DNA from: UBA10906 sp049296695 | GTDB lineage: Bacteria; Pseudomonadota; Gammaproteobacteria; Methylococcales; Methylomonadaceae | Direction: 5' to 3' | Assembly (NCBI GenBank): GCA_049296695.1 | Contig: JBAQSX010000186.1 | Location: forward strand, 1-43,530 | DNA length: 43,530 bases | Part shown: in pieces, positions 1 through 8,208 of the stretch | Layout of the letters: every line of letters starts with the position of its first letter | Position numbering within the stretch: the first letter of the stretch is position 1 | The notes under the pieces: model-generated | The model's database searches: none | Told to the model about the DNA's origin: nothing | Seen by the model: only the letters and a program-made list of their open reading frames with translations | Position numbers and translations under genes: made by a program

Positions 1-1
1 A

Positions 2-466
2 TATGAATTATTACGCACTGAATTATTAAACAGCCAATGCGCCGCACCCTTTAAAAACCAAGCTGAATTATTAATTCCACCCGTGCCTGAGTTATTCCGT
101 TTTCCTTTTGGGACTTGTGACACAGAAGCCTTAACAACGGTCAATCATTATGGTTTGGCGGCAATTCAATGGAATATCGTCACTGCCGATCCTGTTAAAA
201 GCCAAAGTGCGTCTGCTATTAAAAATACTATTTTAAATCAAGCAAAATCAGGAGCGATTATTGTCGCTCATGCTAATGGTAAAGGCTGGCATACTGCACA
301 AGCTTTGCCTAGTATTATTAATGAATTACATAAACGCGGTTTTCAATTTGTAAAAATCAGCGAATTATTAGCAATGGGTAAGCCTGTAGTGACTAATAGC
401 TGTTATGAATTAAAACCCAATGATAATAAACGTTATGACAAATTATTTGGTAAAGGCACACAATAA
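2..466 (+). CDS. Polysaccharide deacetylase (NodB-like), C-terminal part
   Basis: The reading frame is open from base 2, so the N-terminus lies outside the window; a GTG at 83 is inside the domain and is not the real start. The visible part carries the later NodB-fold motifs: RFPFG (the R-x-P motif), WNIVTADP, and the final IVAHANGKGWHT segment with the conserved His, followed by a typical end (ALPSIINELHKRGFQFV). Family members remove acetyl groups from peptidoglycan, chitin-like or exopolysaccharide sugars, usually outside the cytoplasm. The metal-binding D and HxxxH motifs would be upstream and cannot be checked, so activity is not proven. The stop lies 4 nt before the likely ATG of the AmpG-like permease, which suggests an operon with a shared cell-wall theme. 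Confidence 0.8.
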   Translation, partial: YELLRTELLNSQCAAPFKNQAELLIPPVPELFRFPFGTCDTEALTTVNHYGLAAIQWNIVTADPVKSQSASAIKNTILNQAKSGAIIVAHANGKGWHTAQALPSIINELHKRGFQFVKISELLAMGKPVVTNSCYELKPNDNKRYDKLFGKGTQ

Positions 467-470
467 TACA

Positions 471-1775
471 ATGAGTAAAAACAAGCATGACTATCAATTT
501 AAACAACATTTAATTAATAAACGCTTATTAATTTGTATAGTCACAGGCTTTTCTTCGGGATTGCCGTTATATATTTTAATGAATTTATTTTCCGCGTGGT
601 TTCATAATTCGGGTATTGATTTAAAAACCATTGGTTTATTAACACTGATTCAATTGCCTTATACTTGGAAGTTTTTATGGTCGCCGTTATGCGATAGATA
701 TGATTTAGGTTTAGGACGGCGACGGTCGTGGCTGTTACTCACGCAAGTATTATTATTAGCGATTCTACCTATCTTTGGATTTTTATCGCCAAAAACTGAT
801 TTATCGATGATTATTGTTTTAGCGGTCATCGTTGCTTTTTTATCGGCGACTCAAGATATTGCCATCGATGCCTTTAGACGTGAATTATTAAGCGAAGAAG
901 AGCAGGGTTTAGGCAGTGTGATTCATGTTAATGCTTATAAATTATCGAGTTTAATTCCGGGGTCATTAGCTTTGATATTGGCAGACCATGTTTCTTGGCA
1001 ATTAGTTTATGCCATCACCGCATTATTTATGTTGCCCAGTATTATCTTAAGTTTATTGATTAAAGAACCTAGTTATTCAATTAACGCGCCTAAAAGTTTA
1101 CGTCTTGCCATTATTGAGCCTTTTCATGAGTTTTTTCACCGCCAAGGTATTAAAAATGCTTTATTAATACTCGCCTTTATTTTTCTTTATAAATTAGGCG
1201 ATACCATGGCGACCTCATTATTAACGCCGTTTTATTTAGATTTAGGTTTTAGCAAAACTGAAATTGGTATTATTGCCAAAAATGCAGGTTTGTGGCCCAG
1301 TATTGCGGGTGGCATATTGGGTGGGATTTGGTTGGTTTATATTGGCATTAGCAGAGCTTTATGGATTTTTGGCTTATTACAAGCTATCGTTATATTAGGT
1401 TTTGCGTGGTTGGCAACCGCTGAGCATAATGTAACTAATCTTGCTTTTATTATTGCCATTGAAAGTTTTGGCATGGGTTTGGGGACGGCGGCTTTTGTGG
1501 CATTTGTGGCAACGACCACTAATCCCGCTTATGCCGCGACTCAATTTGCTTTATTTACCAGTCTTGCCGCCACGCCGCGTACTTTGGCTAATTCATTGGC
1601 GGGTTATTTTGTGGAAGGCGGTGATATTCGTTTATTTAATTTGCCGCTGATTCATATTGAAGCATTGGGCTGGCAGTATTTTTATTGGCTGTGTTTTTTA
1701 TTGACGATACCGGGGATGTTATTATTATTTATTATTGCACCGTGGAATAATAGTCGTGAAATAAAAACTTATTAA
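471..1775 (+). CDS. ampG: AmpG-like MFS permease (muropeptide uptake)
   Basis: This is a 434-residue polytopic membrane protein with about 12 hydrophobic segments. It opens with the AmpG-like stretch TGFSSGLPLYI and also shows LIQLPYTWKFLWSPLCDRYD and SATQDIAIDAFRRELL. AmpG carries GlcNAc-anhydroMurNAc peptides from the periplasm to the cytoplasm for wall recycling. The frame extends upstream to an ATG at 420, but that would overlap the deacetylase by 47 nt. The ATG at 471 (MSKNKHDY), 4 nt after the deacetylase stop, is the better start. The length is near that of short AmpG homologues and below the 491 residues of the E. coli protein. It could instead carry another glycan or siderophore, as AmpG relatives do. 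Its last 4 nt overlap the end of the convergent GNAT gene. Confidence 0.75.
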   Translation: MSKNKHDYQFKQHLINKRLLICIVTGFSSGLPLYILMNLFSAWFHNSGIDLKTIGLLTLIQLPYTWKFLWSPLCDRYDLGLGRRRSWLLLTQVLLLAILPIFGFLSPKTDLSMIIVLAVIVAFLSATQDIAIDAFRRELLSEEEQGLGSVIHVNAYKLSSLIPGSLALILADHVSWQLVYAITALFMLPSIILSLLIKEPSYSINAPKSLRLAIIEPFHEFFHRQGIKNALLILAFIFLYKLGDTMATSLLTPFYLDLGFSKTEIGIIAKNAGLWPSIAGGILGGIWLVYIGISRALWIFGLLQAIVILGFAWLATAEHNVTNLAFIIAIESFGMGLGTAAFVAFVATTTNPAYAATQFALFTSLAATPRTLANSLAGYFVEGGDIRLFNLPLIHIEALGWQYFYWLCFLLTIPGMLLLFIIAPWNNSREIKTY

Positions 1776-2266
1776 TCCCAATATTTACGCAATAATATCT
1801 CGTCATGTTCTGGACGAATTAATTGCGGTAATGAACCTACTATTTGAAAACCTTGGTTTTGATAAAAACTTAAGGCTTTATCATTAAATGCCGAAGTCAC
1901 TACCCATAAATTTTTAGCTTCAAGTCGTGCTTGGGTTTCTGCCCACGTCAATACTTGTTTGCCTATGCCTAAGTTTCTATACTGAGGTGCGAGTCCTAAT
2001 AATTCAATATAAGGCCCGCGTAGCCAAGGATTGCGAATACAAATAATGCCTGCCATCTGCTGTTCTATTATTATTAAATAACGATGCAGTGCTAAATCGT
2101 TACGCATAAAATAATTTTCTAAGGCACTTGCTGAAATATTTAATATTAACCACGGATTACTACTGGCTAATAATGTCGATAAGAGTATCGCGTCGTCTAA
2201 AGTAATAGTTTTTATTAGTTGACAATTAATTAATTCAATTGTTGTTTGATTAAAGGCTTTGTTCAT
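1772..2266 (-). CDS. GNAT-family N-acetyltransferase
   Basis: This 164-residue protein has a typical GNAT core. Motif A is LGLAPQYRNLGIGKQVL (residues ~90-106), with the R/Q-x-x-G-x-G/A acetyl-CoA loop as RNLGIG. Near the end it has DKALSFYQNQGFQIVG (~130-145), the usual FYxxxGF motif B element. Such enzymes transfer acetyl from acetyl-CoA to an amine; the substrate here is unknown. The gene converges on the AmpG-like gene and shares 4 nt with its end. No partner gene follows in the same direction. Confidence 0.85.
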   Translation of the reverse strand: MNKAFNQTTIELINCQLIKTITLDDAILLSTLLASSNPWLILNISASALENYFMRNDLALHRYLIIIEQQMAGIICIRNPWLRGPYIELLGLAPQYRNLGIGKQVLTWAETQARLEAKNLWVVTSAFNDKALSFYQNQGFQIVGSLPQLIRPEHDEILLRKYWD

Positions 2267-2286
2267 TTAATTTTCTATGTGTTGTT

Positions 2287-2410
2287 ACAGGGTTTTCAAA
2301 ATCATTTAATTACTATCTAAAATTGCGAAGAGTTTATCAATGTAGGGGCAAATCATATTTGCCCTTACTAACCAGCCGTTGTACAAGGGCGAATGTGATT
2401 CGCCCCTACA
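2287..2410. repeat. MITE-like palindromic repeat, TAGGGGCGAAT family, copy A
   Basis: The element starts with ACAGGGTTTTCAAAAT (2287-2302) and holds two inner palindromes, TGTAGGGGCAAAT..ATTTGCCCTTAC (2341-2367) and CAAGGGCGAAT..ATTCGCCCCTACA (2384-2410). The same outer sequence and the same inner palindromes occur at 32395-32530, so this is a dispersed family. It lies between the GNAT start and the alaS terminator and codes for nothing visible. The right-hand outer arm seen in copy B is not obvious here, so this copy may be truncated. Confidence 0.8.
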
Positions 2411-2436
2411 TACCCACTCATCGAATTGTCAATAAA

Positions 2437-2467
2437 AAAGGAGTCAAACGTAAAGTTTGACTCCTTT
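2437..2467 (-). terminator. Intrinsic terminator behind alaS
   Basis: A perfect 13-bp stem (2437-2449 with 2455-2467) closes a 5-nt loop. Read on the minus strand it ends in CTCCTTTTTT, a good U-tract, so it would stop alaS transcription about 65 nt past the stop codon. The stem core, GGAGTCAAAC/GTTTGACTCC, resembles the hairpins at 8175-8200 and 35421-35446. Confidence 0.8.
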
Positions 2468-2470
2468 CTT

Positions 2471-2527
2471 GGAGTGCAAGCTTTGCTTGCTAATAATTAC
2501 TAAACTCGCAGGCAAAGCCTGCACTCC
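2471..2527. repeat. Inverted repeat, GTGCAGGCTTTGCCTGC family, copy A
   Basis: The arms are 20 nt (2471-2490 and 2508-2527) and match at 18 of 20 positions. Each arm is itself partly palindromic (GCAAGCTTTGCTTGC; GCAGGCAAAGCCTGC). A closely related pair of arms is found at 32679-32720. Here it fills the space between the alaS stop codon and the terminator, so it would be in the alaS mRNA tail. Confidence 0.8.
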
Positions 2528-2529
2528 AT

Positions 2530-5133
2530 TTATTTACTCTCAACCCAAGTAATAACAGCGGCTAAAGCCTCAGACAATCCAGCGGCATTATTACCCCCCG
2601 CTTGCGCTTGGTCAGGTTTTCCGCCACCTTTACCACCGACTATTGGCGCGATTAAACTAATTAATTCACCTGCTTTAAAAGTAGTAATTAAATCTTTAGT
2701 AACACCAGCAATTAAACTCACCTTATCATCTTGCACCGTGGCTAATACGATAATCCCCGAACCGATTTTACTTTTTGTGTGGTCGAGTAACTCGCGCAAT
2801 ACCTTAGGGTCAGTATTATCCAGTTTTGCGGCTAATACTTTTACATTATTAATCACCTGCACTTGATTTAATAATTCACTGCCTTGATTACTGGCTAATT
2901 TGGCTTGTAATTGCGCTAATTGTTTTTCTAAGGCTTTACTTTTATCGAGTAACTGCTCGACTTTTTCAGTGACTTTATCGGCAGGACTTTTTAATAACTC
3001 GGCAATTTTCACTAAAGCATTATCGCGTTGCGTGAGCCAGTTAAAACCATTTTCACCCGTGACCGCTTCAATACGTCTCACCCCAGCCGCAACCCCTGTT
3101 TCGCTGATAATTTTAAAACAGCCAATATCACCCGCTCGTTCAACGTGCGTGCCGCCGCATAATTCAGTGGAAAACTCGCCGATTTTTAACACGCGTACTT
3201 CATCGCCGTATTTCTCACCAAACAACGCCATCGCCCCAGCTTTAACCGCGTCATCTTTTGCCATAATAGTGGCATTGACGGGGTTGTTTAAACGAATCTG
3301 CTCATTGACTAAACGCTCTAACACGCTGATTTGCTCAGGCGTGACAGGTTCAAAATGCGAAAAGTCAAAACGCAACCGCTCAGCATTCACTAATGAACCT
3401 TTTTGCGCCACATGCTCGCCCAAGGTTTGGCGCAAAGCCGCGTGTAATAAATGGGTAGCGGAATGATTCAGTTCTGTGGCTTTGCGTTGCTGGGCATTGA
3501 CGCTAGCGGCTACCGTTTGCCCAACCGATAATGAACCCGTTTGCAACTTGCCATAATGTAAAAACAATGTTCCTGCTTGTTTTTGGGTGTCGCTCACCGC
3601 AAACAGCGCGTTATCGCTGCTCAGTGTGCCGCTATCGCCTGCTTGACCGCCTGATTCGGCATAAAACGGGGTTTTATCTAAGACCACAATGCCTTCACTA
3701 CCTGCATTTAAGTGGTCAACGGCTTCACCTTGTTGATATAGCGCGATAATTTCTACGCTATCGCTTAAATAGTCATAACCTGTAAATTCAGTTTGGCTGT
3801 CGAGTTGAATGTTTTGGCTGTAATCAGCGGCAAAACTATTGGCGGCTCTAGCGCGGTCGCGTTGTTTGGTCATTTCCACTTCAAAACCCGCGTGGTCAAC
3901 GGTTAAACCTTGTTCACGCGCCACATCGGCGGTTAAATCCACAGGGAAGCCATAAGTGTCATACAGCAAGAACACGGTTTCACCTGAAATTACCGTGCCT
4001 TGCAGTTTGCCAATATGCGCTTCAAGAATTTTCATGCCTTGCTCTAAGGTTTCGGCAAAACGTTGCTCCTCCTTATATAACACCCGTTCAATTTGGGCTT
4101 GCGCGGGGATTAATTCAGGATAAGCAACGCCCATTTCAGCTACTAAGGGCGCAACTAATTTATAAAAGAACGGTTCGCTAATGCCTAAGCGATACCCATG
4201 ACGAATGGCACGGCGAATAATACGGCGCAACACATAACCGCGTCCTTCATTAGAAGGCATTACGCCATCGGCTACTAAAAAAGTGCAAGAACGGCTATGG
4301 TCGGCAATAACGCGCAAAGAGCTGTTGGTTAAATCGTCAGTCTTAGCGATTAACGCGGCGGTTTTGATGAGTTGTTGAAATAAATCAATATCATAGTTGT
4401 TATGCACGTTTTGCAACACAGCGGCAATGCGCTCAAGTCCCATGCCCGTATCTACCGAAGGCTTAGGCAAGGGCGTTAATGTGCCATCGACCGAGCGGTC
4501 ATACTGCATAAACACTAAGTTCCAGATTTCAATATATCTATCACCGTCTTCGTCAGGCGAACCGGGCGGGCCACCTGCAATATGTTCACCGTGGTCGTAA
4601 AAAATCTCACTGCACGGGCCACACGGGCCGGTATCACCCATTGACCAGAAATTATCTTTCGCGCCGATTTTAGAAAAGCGTTGCGCGGACGCGCCCACTT
4701 CATTGAGCCAAATACTTTCGGCTTCGGCATCTTCTTCAAACACTGTCACCCAGAGTTTTTCGGCGGGGATTTCGAGTTCTTTGGTTAAAAAATCCCACGC
4801 AAAATGAATCGCCTCGCGTTTGAAATAATCGCCAAAGCTAAAGTTACCGAGCATTTCAAAAAAGGTGTGATGCCGCGCGGTGTAGCCAACGTTTTCTAAG
4901 TCGTTGTGTTTGCCGCCAGCTCTGACGCAACGTTGGCTGGTGACGGCTCGGGTGTAGGCGCGTTGTTCTCTGCCTAAAAACAAGTCTTTAAACTGCACCA
5001 TGCCAGCGTTGGTAAATAATAAGGTGGCATCGCCGCTCGGCACTAGCGAGCTTGAGGGTTGAATGGAATGCTCATGTTGAGCGAAGAAATTTAAAAAGGC
5101 GGCGCGTAACTGTGCGCTAGTCATTGTTTTCAT
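2530..5133 (-). CDS. alaS: Alanine--tRNA ligase
   Basis: This 867-residue protein (E. coli AlaS has 876) charges tRNA-Ala in the cytoplasm. It shows the class II catalytic start (LRAAFLNFFAQHEH; SSSLVPSGDATLLFTNAGM), the glycine-rich motif 3 area (VDTGMGLERIAAVLQ), and the editing domain Zn ligands HSATHLLH (~555-562) and CGGTHVERAGDIG (~658-670). A coiled linker and the C-Ala domain follow, ending in the GGKGGGKPDQAQAGG loop that removes mischarged Ser/Gly. It is complete with no missing key residue. The annotated ATG encodes MKTMTS; the second Met (MTSAQ) is also possible and closer to the common AlaS N-terminus. It appears monocistronic, with a terminator at 2437-2467. Confidence 0.98.
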   Translation of the reverse strand: MKTMTSAQLRAAFLNFFAQHEHSIQPSSSLVPSGDATLLFTNAGMVQFKDLFLGREQRAYTRAVTSQRCVRAGGKHNDLENVGYTARHHTFFEMLGNFSFGDYFKREAIHFAWDFLTKELEIPAEKLWVTVFEEDAEAESIWLNEVGASAQRFSKIGAKDNFWSMGDTGPCGPCSEIFYDHGEHIAGGPPGSPDEDGDRYIEIWNLVFMQYDRSVDGTLTPLPKPSVDTGMGLERIAAVLQNVHNNYDIDLFQQLIKTAALIAKTDDLTNSSLRVIADHSRSCTFLVADGVMPSNEGRGYVLRRIIRRAIRHGYRLGISEPFFYKLVAPLVAEMGVAYPELIPAQAQIERVLYKEEQRFAETLEQGMKILEAHIGKLQGTVISGETVFLLYDTYGFPVDLTADVAREQGLTVDHAGFEVEMTKQRDRARAANSFAADYSQNIQLDSQTEFTGYDYLSDSVEIIALYQQGEAVDHLNAGSEGIVVLDKTPFYAESGGQAGDSGTLSSDNALFAVSDTQKQAGTLFLHYGKLQTGSLSVGQTVAASVNAQQRKATELNHSATHLLHAALRQTLGEHVAQKGSLVNAERLRFDFSHFEPVTPEQISVLERLVNEQIRLNNPVNATIMAKDDAVKAGAMALFGEKYGDEVRVLKIGEFSTELCGGTHVERAGDIGCFKIISETGVAAGVRRIEAVTGENGFNWLTQRDNALVKIAELLKSPADKVTEKVEQLLDKSKALEKQLAQLQAKLASNQGSELLNQVQVINNVKVLAAKLDNTDPKVLRELLDHTKSKIGSGIIVLATVQDDKVSLIAGVTKDLITTFKAGELISLIAPIVGGKGGGKPDQAQAGGNNAAGLSEALAAVITWVESK

Positions 5134-5225
5134 GGTGTTTTAAAAAGTTGAATGTTGCCAGTAGTGTGATAAAAAATGCTGTAAAAATACCACGAAGGCA
5201 CAAAGAATGCGAAGCTTTAAGCGTG

Positions 5226-5255
5226 TTAATGCTGATTTTGATAATGGGCTATAAT
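5226..5255 (+). promoter_or_regulatory. Possible sigma70 promoter for the 5357 gene
   Basis: TTAATG (5226-5231) and a perfect TATAAT (5250-5255) are 18 nt apart, about 100 nt upstream of the ATG at 5357. The -10 box is strong and the -35 box is weak. Confidence 0.4.
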
Positions 5256-5356
5256 CCTTTAGACTAAATTTTACTTAAGCATTTAAAACACTGTGCTATA
5301 ACAAAAAAATCTAATTGGCTCTATTGGATGTCATTAATAATTAATCCAACACTACT

Positions 5357-5647
5357 ATGACTGAATTAATAAAATCATTTACCAAAATTGCTAAATTTTT
5401 ATGGCATCCTTTAGTTTTAATAGGCTTTTTAGGTATGTTGCTTTTTTATATACACGGAAAACTTATTGATAGTGGCTTGCTTAAAACGATTAGTTCAGCG
5501 CAAAGTAGTTTAGTGCTTCAATTGCTATTATCTTACGGTTTTAAGTTATGTGTCTTAGTGACCGTATTAGGATTTGCTTTGCAATTTTACAAAACGCATC
5601 ATGAAGTAAAAAAAAAGACTTCCATCAAGAAGAAAATTCAAATGTAA
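5357..5647 (+). CDS. Small membrane protein, zero-frame part of a gene split at an A9 tract
   Basis: The protein is 96 residues with two hydrophobic segments (about residues 14-32 and 49-73) and a Lys-rich tail (HHEVKKKTSIKKKIQM) that looks out of place. At 5608-5616 there are nine A's; the phase is GTA AAA AAA AAG, so the heptamer A-AAA-AAG is in the correct frame for a dnaX-type -1 slip. After such a slip the next codon is GAC at 5617, and the frame stays open to 5922 with two more membrane segments. Joined, the product would be about 188 residues. A real -1 frameshift, RNA polymerase slippage, a mutation or a sequencing error all fit. No function is recognised. Confidence 0.6.
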   Translation: MTELIKSFTKIAKFLWHPLVLIGFLGMLLFYIHGKLIDSGLLKTISSAQSSLVLQLLLSYGFKLCVLVTVLGFALQFYKTHHEVKKKTSIKKKIQM

Positions 5648-5922
5648 ATTCTGATGAAATAATAAAAGTTCAAAAAGAAATTCAGCAATATATAGTTATT
5701 CCATTACTTGAGCGCGTAGAAAAAAACATTTTAACTGTTGGTTTTCTTTTAATGGGTGTTATTTTTCTTCTTATAATTGAAGAACATCAACGTGCCGCCG
5801 ATTTAATTATTGCAATAATTTTACTTCTGATTCACGAGAAATCAATTATTTCAGATATTAAAAATGGTAACTATATTTATTCTAGTAGGATTATTGTTGA
5901 TTTTATAACAAAAAATAAATAA
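5617..5922 (+). CDS. Continuation of the 5357 gene in the -1 frame
   Basis: This frame opens right at the A9 tract with no ATG at its beginning. It encodes DFHQEENSNVNSDEIIKVQ, then a helix (LLERVEKNILTVGFLL) and two hydrophobic segments, and ends at a TAA at 5920-5922. A soluble linker followed by membrane helices makes a sensible C-terminal half for the 5357 product, better than that gene's own short Lys-rich tail. The next gene's ATG (5950) lies 27 nt further on, which is operon-like spacing to this stop rather than to the stop at 5647. The family is not recognised. Confidence 0.55.
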   Translation, partial: DFHQEENSNVNSDEIIKVQKEIQQYIVIPLLERVEKNILTVGFLLMGVIFLLIIEEHQRAADLIIAIILLLIHEKSIISDIKNGNYIYSSRIIVDFITKNK

Positions 5923-5949
5923 TCAATTACAATCTAATGGGCAAAAACA

Positions 5950-6390
5950 ATGAATAATAATGACCGTATTACTTTTTACTTAAAAAGAGCATTGGATTTT
6001 TTATTTATTAGCAATCCACAAGGTACAGTATTAGGTATGTTATTAGGATTTGTTATCGATGGGTTGTTAAAAACATTCTTACCGCTATTACCTAACGAAA
6101 TTGTTAATGCCTTATTTATACAAACATGGCAATTTACCGCAGGACTATGTGGATTATGTGTGCTTGGTTTTAATATCAAACCTTATAATGACAGAAAAAA
6201 AGTCAATCCTAAAATAATAGAAGCCTTAAATTTTATTGAACAACGCGAATTAACAGGTCAAATCACTAAAATACAAGCGCAAATGGAATATCAAGCTTTA
6301 ATTAAAAAAGTGATTAGTGAAGTCACCCTTAACGATAATATCGCCCAGCAATTAAATACTAATCAACAACAAACCCCAGAAGTGGAATAA
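5950..6390 (+). CDS. Hypothetical membrane protein, 146 aa
   Basis: Two hydrophobic segments (about residues 23-45, GTVLGMLLGFVIDGLLKTFL, and 53-75) are followed by a charged helical tail (KKVNPKIIEALNFIEQRELTGQITKIQAQMEYQ region) and a Gln/Asn-rich end. The small size, paired membrane helices and cytoplasmic tail recall phage holin-like or accessory membrane proteins, but no family is recognised. It lies 27 nt behind the frameshifted 5357-5922 gene, so the two probably form an operon. A copy of the CCTTTAAGGACT palindrome follows at 6413. Confidence 0.65.
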   Translation: MNNNDRITFYLKRALDFLFISNPQGTVLGMLLGFVIDGLLKTFLPLLPNEIVNALFIQTWQFTAGLCGLCVLGFNIKPYNDRKKVNPKIIEALNFIEQRELTGQITKIQAQMEYQALIKKVISEVTLNDNIAQQLNTNQQQTPEVE

Positions 6391-6412
6391 TAAACTGACT
6401 CAAATTTTAAAC

Positions 6413-6441
6413 GACTGTCAGACCTTTAAGGACTAGCAGTC
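6413..6441. repeat. Palindromic repeat, CCTTTAAGGACT family, copy 1
   Basis: This 29-nt imperfect palindrome runs GACTG...CCTTTAAGGACT...CAGTC. It matches the 29-nt palindrome at 37112-37140 apart from a few positions. It lies 23 nt behind the 5950 gene and may act as its transcript end, though no clear T-run follows. Confidence 0.6.
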
Positions 6442-6577
6442 CTGAACTCTGCGTGACTCTAGCTATTAATTATCGTGATCAGTCATTGTATTTTCTTACG
6501 AATCGGCTAGTTGTTCATTCAAGAAAAATTACTTAAAACGTGCCAACGCCAAAGGACTGAAAAAGGAAAAAACTTTT

Positions 6578-8107
6578 TTAACATGATTTTGTTATTTTTT
6601 CCAAAATCGTAGGAATGTCGTTATGACTTTCATACCATATAATTGTTACGCCTAATTCTTTCATTAATAATTCATTAAGAGCAATATGTCTTTTTAAAAA
6701 TTCTTTAGCATTATCAAACGTTAGATTTTGAAAGTAGGGAGTCTTATTTTTCTCTTCATCAACTTTATAAAAAAATTCATCTTCAGATAATCTTTTTATA
6801 AAAGCAAAATGTTTGTGCTGTCCATCTATAATATTTTTAGAAGAAATATCTAATAATCTTCTTAAATTCGGGTCAATTAGTGACAAGCCAATCATCAAAC
6901 AATTATTTTCTCTAAAAGAATTTAACTGAATAAGGTTAGACCAGTGATAAGGGTCTGAATACATTTGATGGTAGCCTTCTTCAGAAAAAACTAACGTTGA
7001 ATTATCTAATTTGTCGTATCCATCACTATTTTCTGGTAAGAAACCATGTACATGATAAATAGGAAGTTCATCTGGCGTACAAGTTTCATTTTCTGTATAA
7101 ATAGAACGATACAGCAAAGAGCTTTCTTCTAATTGTTGTTCTATTAAATCATCAAAATTATAGGTTATTATTGATTCTACTTTTACTCCTCTTCTTTTTG
7201 GAGTACATATTTTTACAATTGCTTTGATAAGCTCAGAATCTTTTTGACAATCTTCATCTCTCAAATTATACAAACTTGTTTTTACTTTGGATTTAAAAGA
7301 TTTGCCTAATGCTGTCCTTAAATATCTAGCAGTAACGAGAGCAGATGAGTTATTAATATTTTTTAAACGAGATGCCATTTCTTTAATATTGCTAGGCTCT
7401 GTATCTAATATAGAATCCAGCGTGTCAAGAGAGATTAAAGACTCTACGAATAAAATTTGTAGCAATTCGTCCCAGTTTGGCATTCCTGCACTACTTGATA
7501 CGCCCGCACCTAAAAGTAATGAAAACTGTCCACCTTTGTAACACTCTTTTAATTTTTCAATTATTATTTCTCTTTCACTTTTCCAATCATCTGTAGTTTC
7601 TGAAATAGTGGATTGCAATTGTAAAGCAAAAAGGTTATTTACAATTTCATTTACTTTTTCTTCATATTTAATAGTGATATCATCAATCTCTTTATTTCCC
7701 CACACTTTAATTTTAGAAGAAATATTAGCATCGGAAATGTAATTGTTTAGGCTTTCAATTTCTTTCTCTGTTGCATTAGCAAATATAATTAAAACTTCTA
7801 ATGTCTCATCTTTTTTGAAAATATTGTCAGCTAATTTTTGAATAAAATGTTTTACAAAATTATTTGTAAAACGATTAGAAACGTATTTAATTTCAATTAA
7901 TGTTTTTCCTTTAAAGTTGTCAAACCCATAAGGTGCTAAAGCATCATAACCTATATCATGATGATTTGATGTTGGAATTTCTAATATCTTTCCCTGTTTT
8001 TCTAAATGATGTTTGAGTAAGTAAAGTACAAAAATTTCAAATTTGAAACCTTTATTTCGTCCATCTTCATTACTAATTTTTTTTATAAATTCATTGAATA
8101 TAGACAT
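6578..8107 (-). CDS. PD-(D/E)xK nuclease-like + SIR2-like protein (probable defence)
   Basis: This 509-residue protein seems to be a fusion. Residues ~20-110 look like a restriction-endonuclease fold: E24, D55 (GYDAL) and E72-I-K74 (KTLIEIKYVS) give the D-x16-E-x-K pattern of Mrr-like nucleases. Residues ~190-420 carry SIR2 signatures: GAGVSSSAGMPNW (200-212, NAD-binding loop), TYNFDDLIE (315-323), YHVHGF (351-356, the catalytic-type His) and MIGLSLIDPNLRRLL (405-419). SIR2-like proteins in bacterial immunity often hydrolyse NAD+ on phage infection (ThsA, DSR, SIR2-HerA families). A nuclease-like sensor or effector joined to an NADase is the inferred role. It stands alone between a repeat and the thiC terminator and is AT-rich, fitting transfer. 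The N-terminal fold is assigned from motifs only. Confidence 0.75.
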   Translation of the reverse strand: MSIFNEFIKKISNEDGRNKGFKFEIFVLYLLKHHLEKQGKILEIPTSNHHDIGYDALAPYGFDNFKGKTLIEIKYVSNRFTNNFVKHFIQKLADNIFKKDETLEVLIIFANATEKEIESLNNYISDANISSKIKVWGNKEIDDITIKYEEKVNEIVNNLFALQLQSTISETTDDWKSEREIIIEKLKECYKGGQFSLLLGAGVSSSAGMPNWDELLQILFVESLISLDTLDSILDTEPSNIKEMASRLKNINNSSALVTARYLRTALGKSFKSKVKTSLYNLRDEDCQKDSELIKAIVKICTPKRRGVKVESIITYNFDDLIEQQLEESSLLYRSIYTENETCTPDELPIYHVHGFLPENSDGYDKLDNSTLVFSEEGYHQMYSDPYHWSNLIQLNSFRENNCLMIGLSLIDPNLRRLLDISSKNIIDGQHKHFAFIKRLSEDEFFYKVDEEKNKTPYFQNLTFDNAKEFLKRHIALNELLMKELGVTIIWYESHNDIPTILEKITKSC

Positions 8108-8174
8108 TTCAATTAATCCTCATTACATGAAATTTAAATAATACTGGGAGAATATATATCACCCTTTTAAAAAA

Positions 8175-8200
8175 GGCGTTCAAACTTACGTTTGAACGCC
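8175..8200 (-). terminator. Intrinsic terminator behind thiC
   Basis: A perfect 11-bp stem (8175-8185 with 8190-8200) has a 4-nt loop. On the minus strand it ends GAACGCC followed by TTTTTT, ideal for stopping thiC transcription 9 nt after its stop codon. It belongs to the same GTTTGAAC-type hairpin group as 2437-2467 and 35421-35446. Confidence 0.9.
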
Positions 8201-8208
8201 AAAAACAA

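Noticed and set aside
2900..3466. 188-codon plus-strand frame inside alaS
   Set aside because: It lies fully antisense to conserved AlaS coding sequence, has a Ser/Cys/Asn-rich shadow composition and no start signals.
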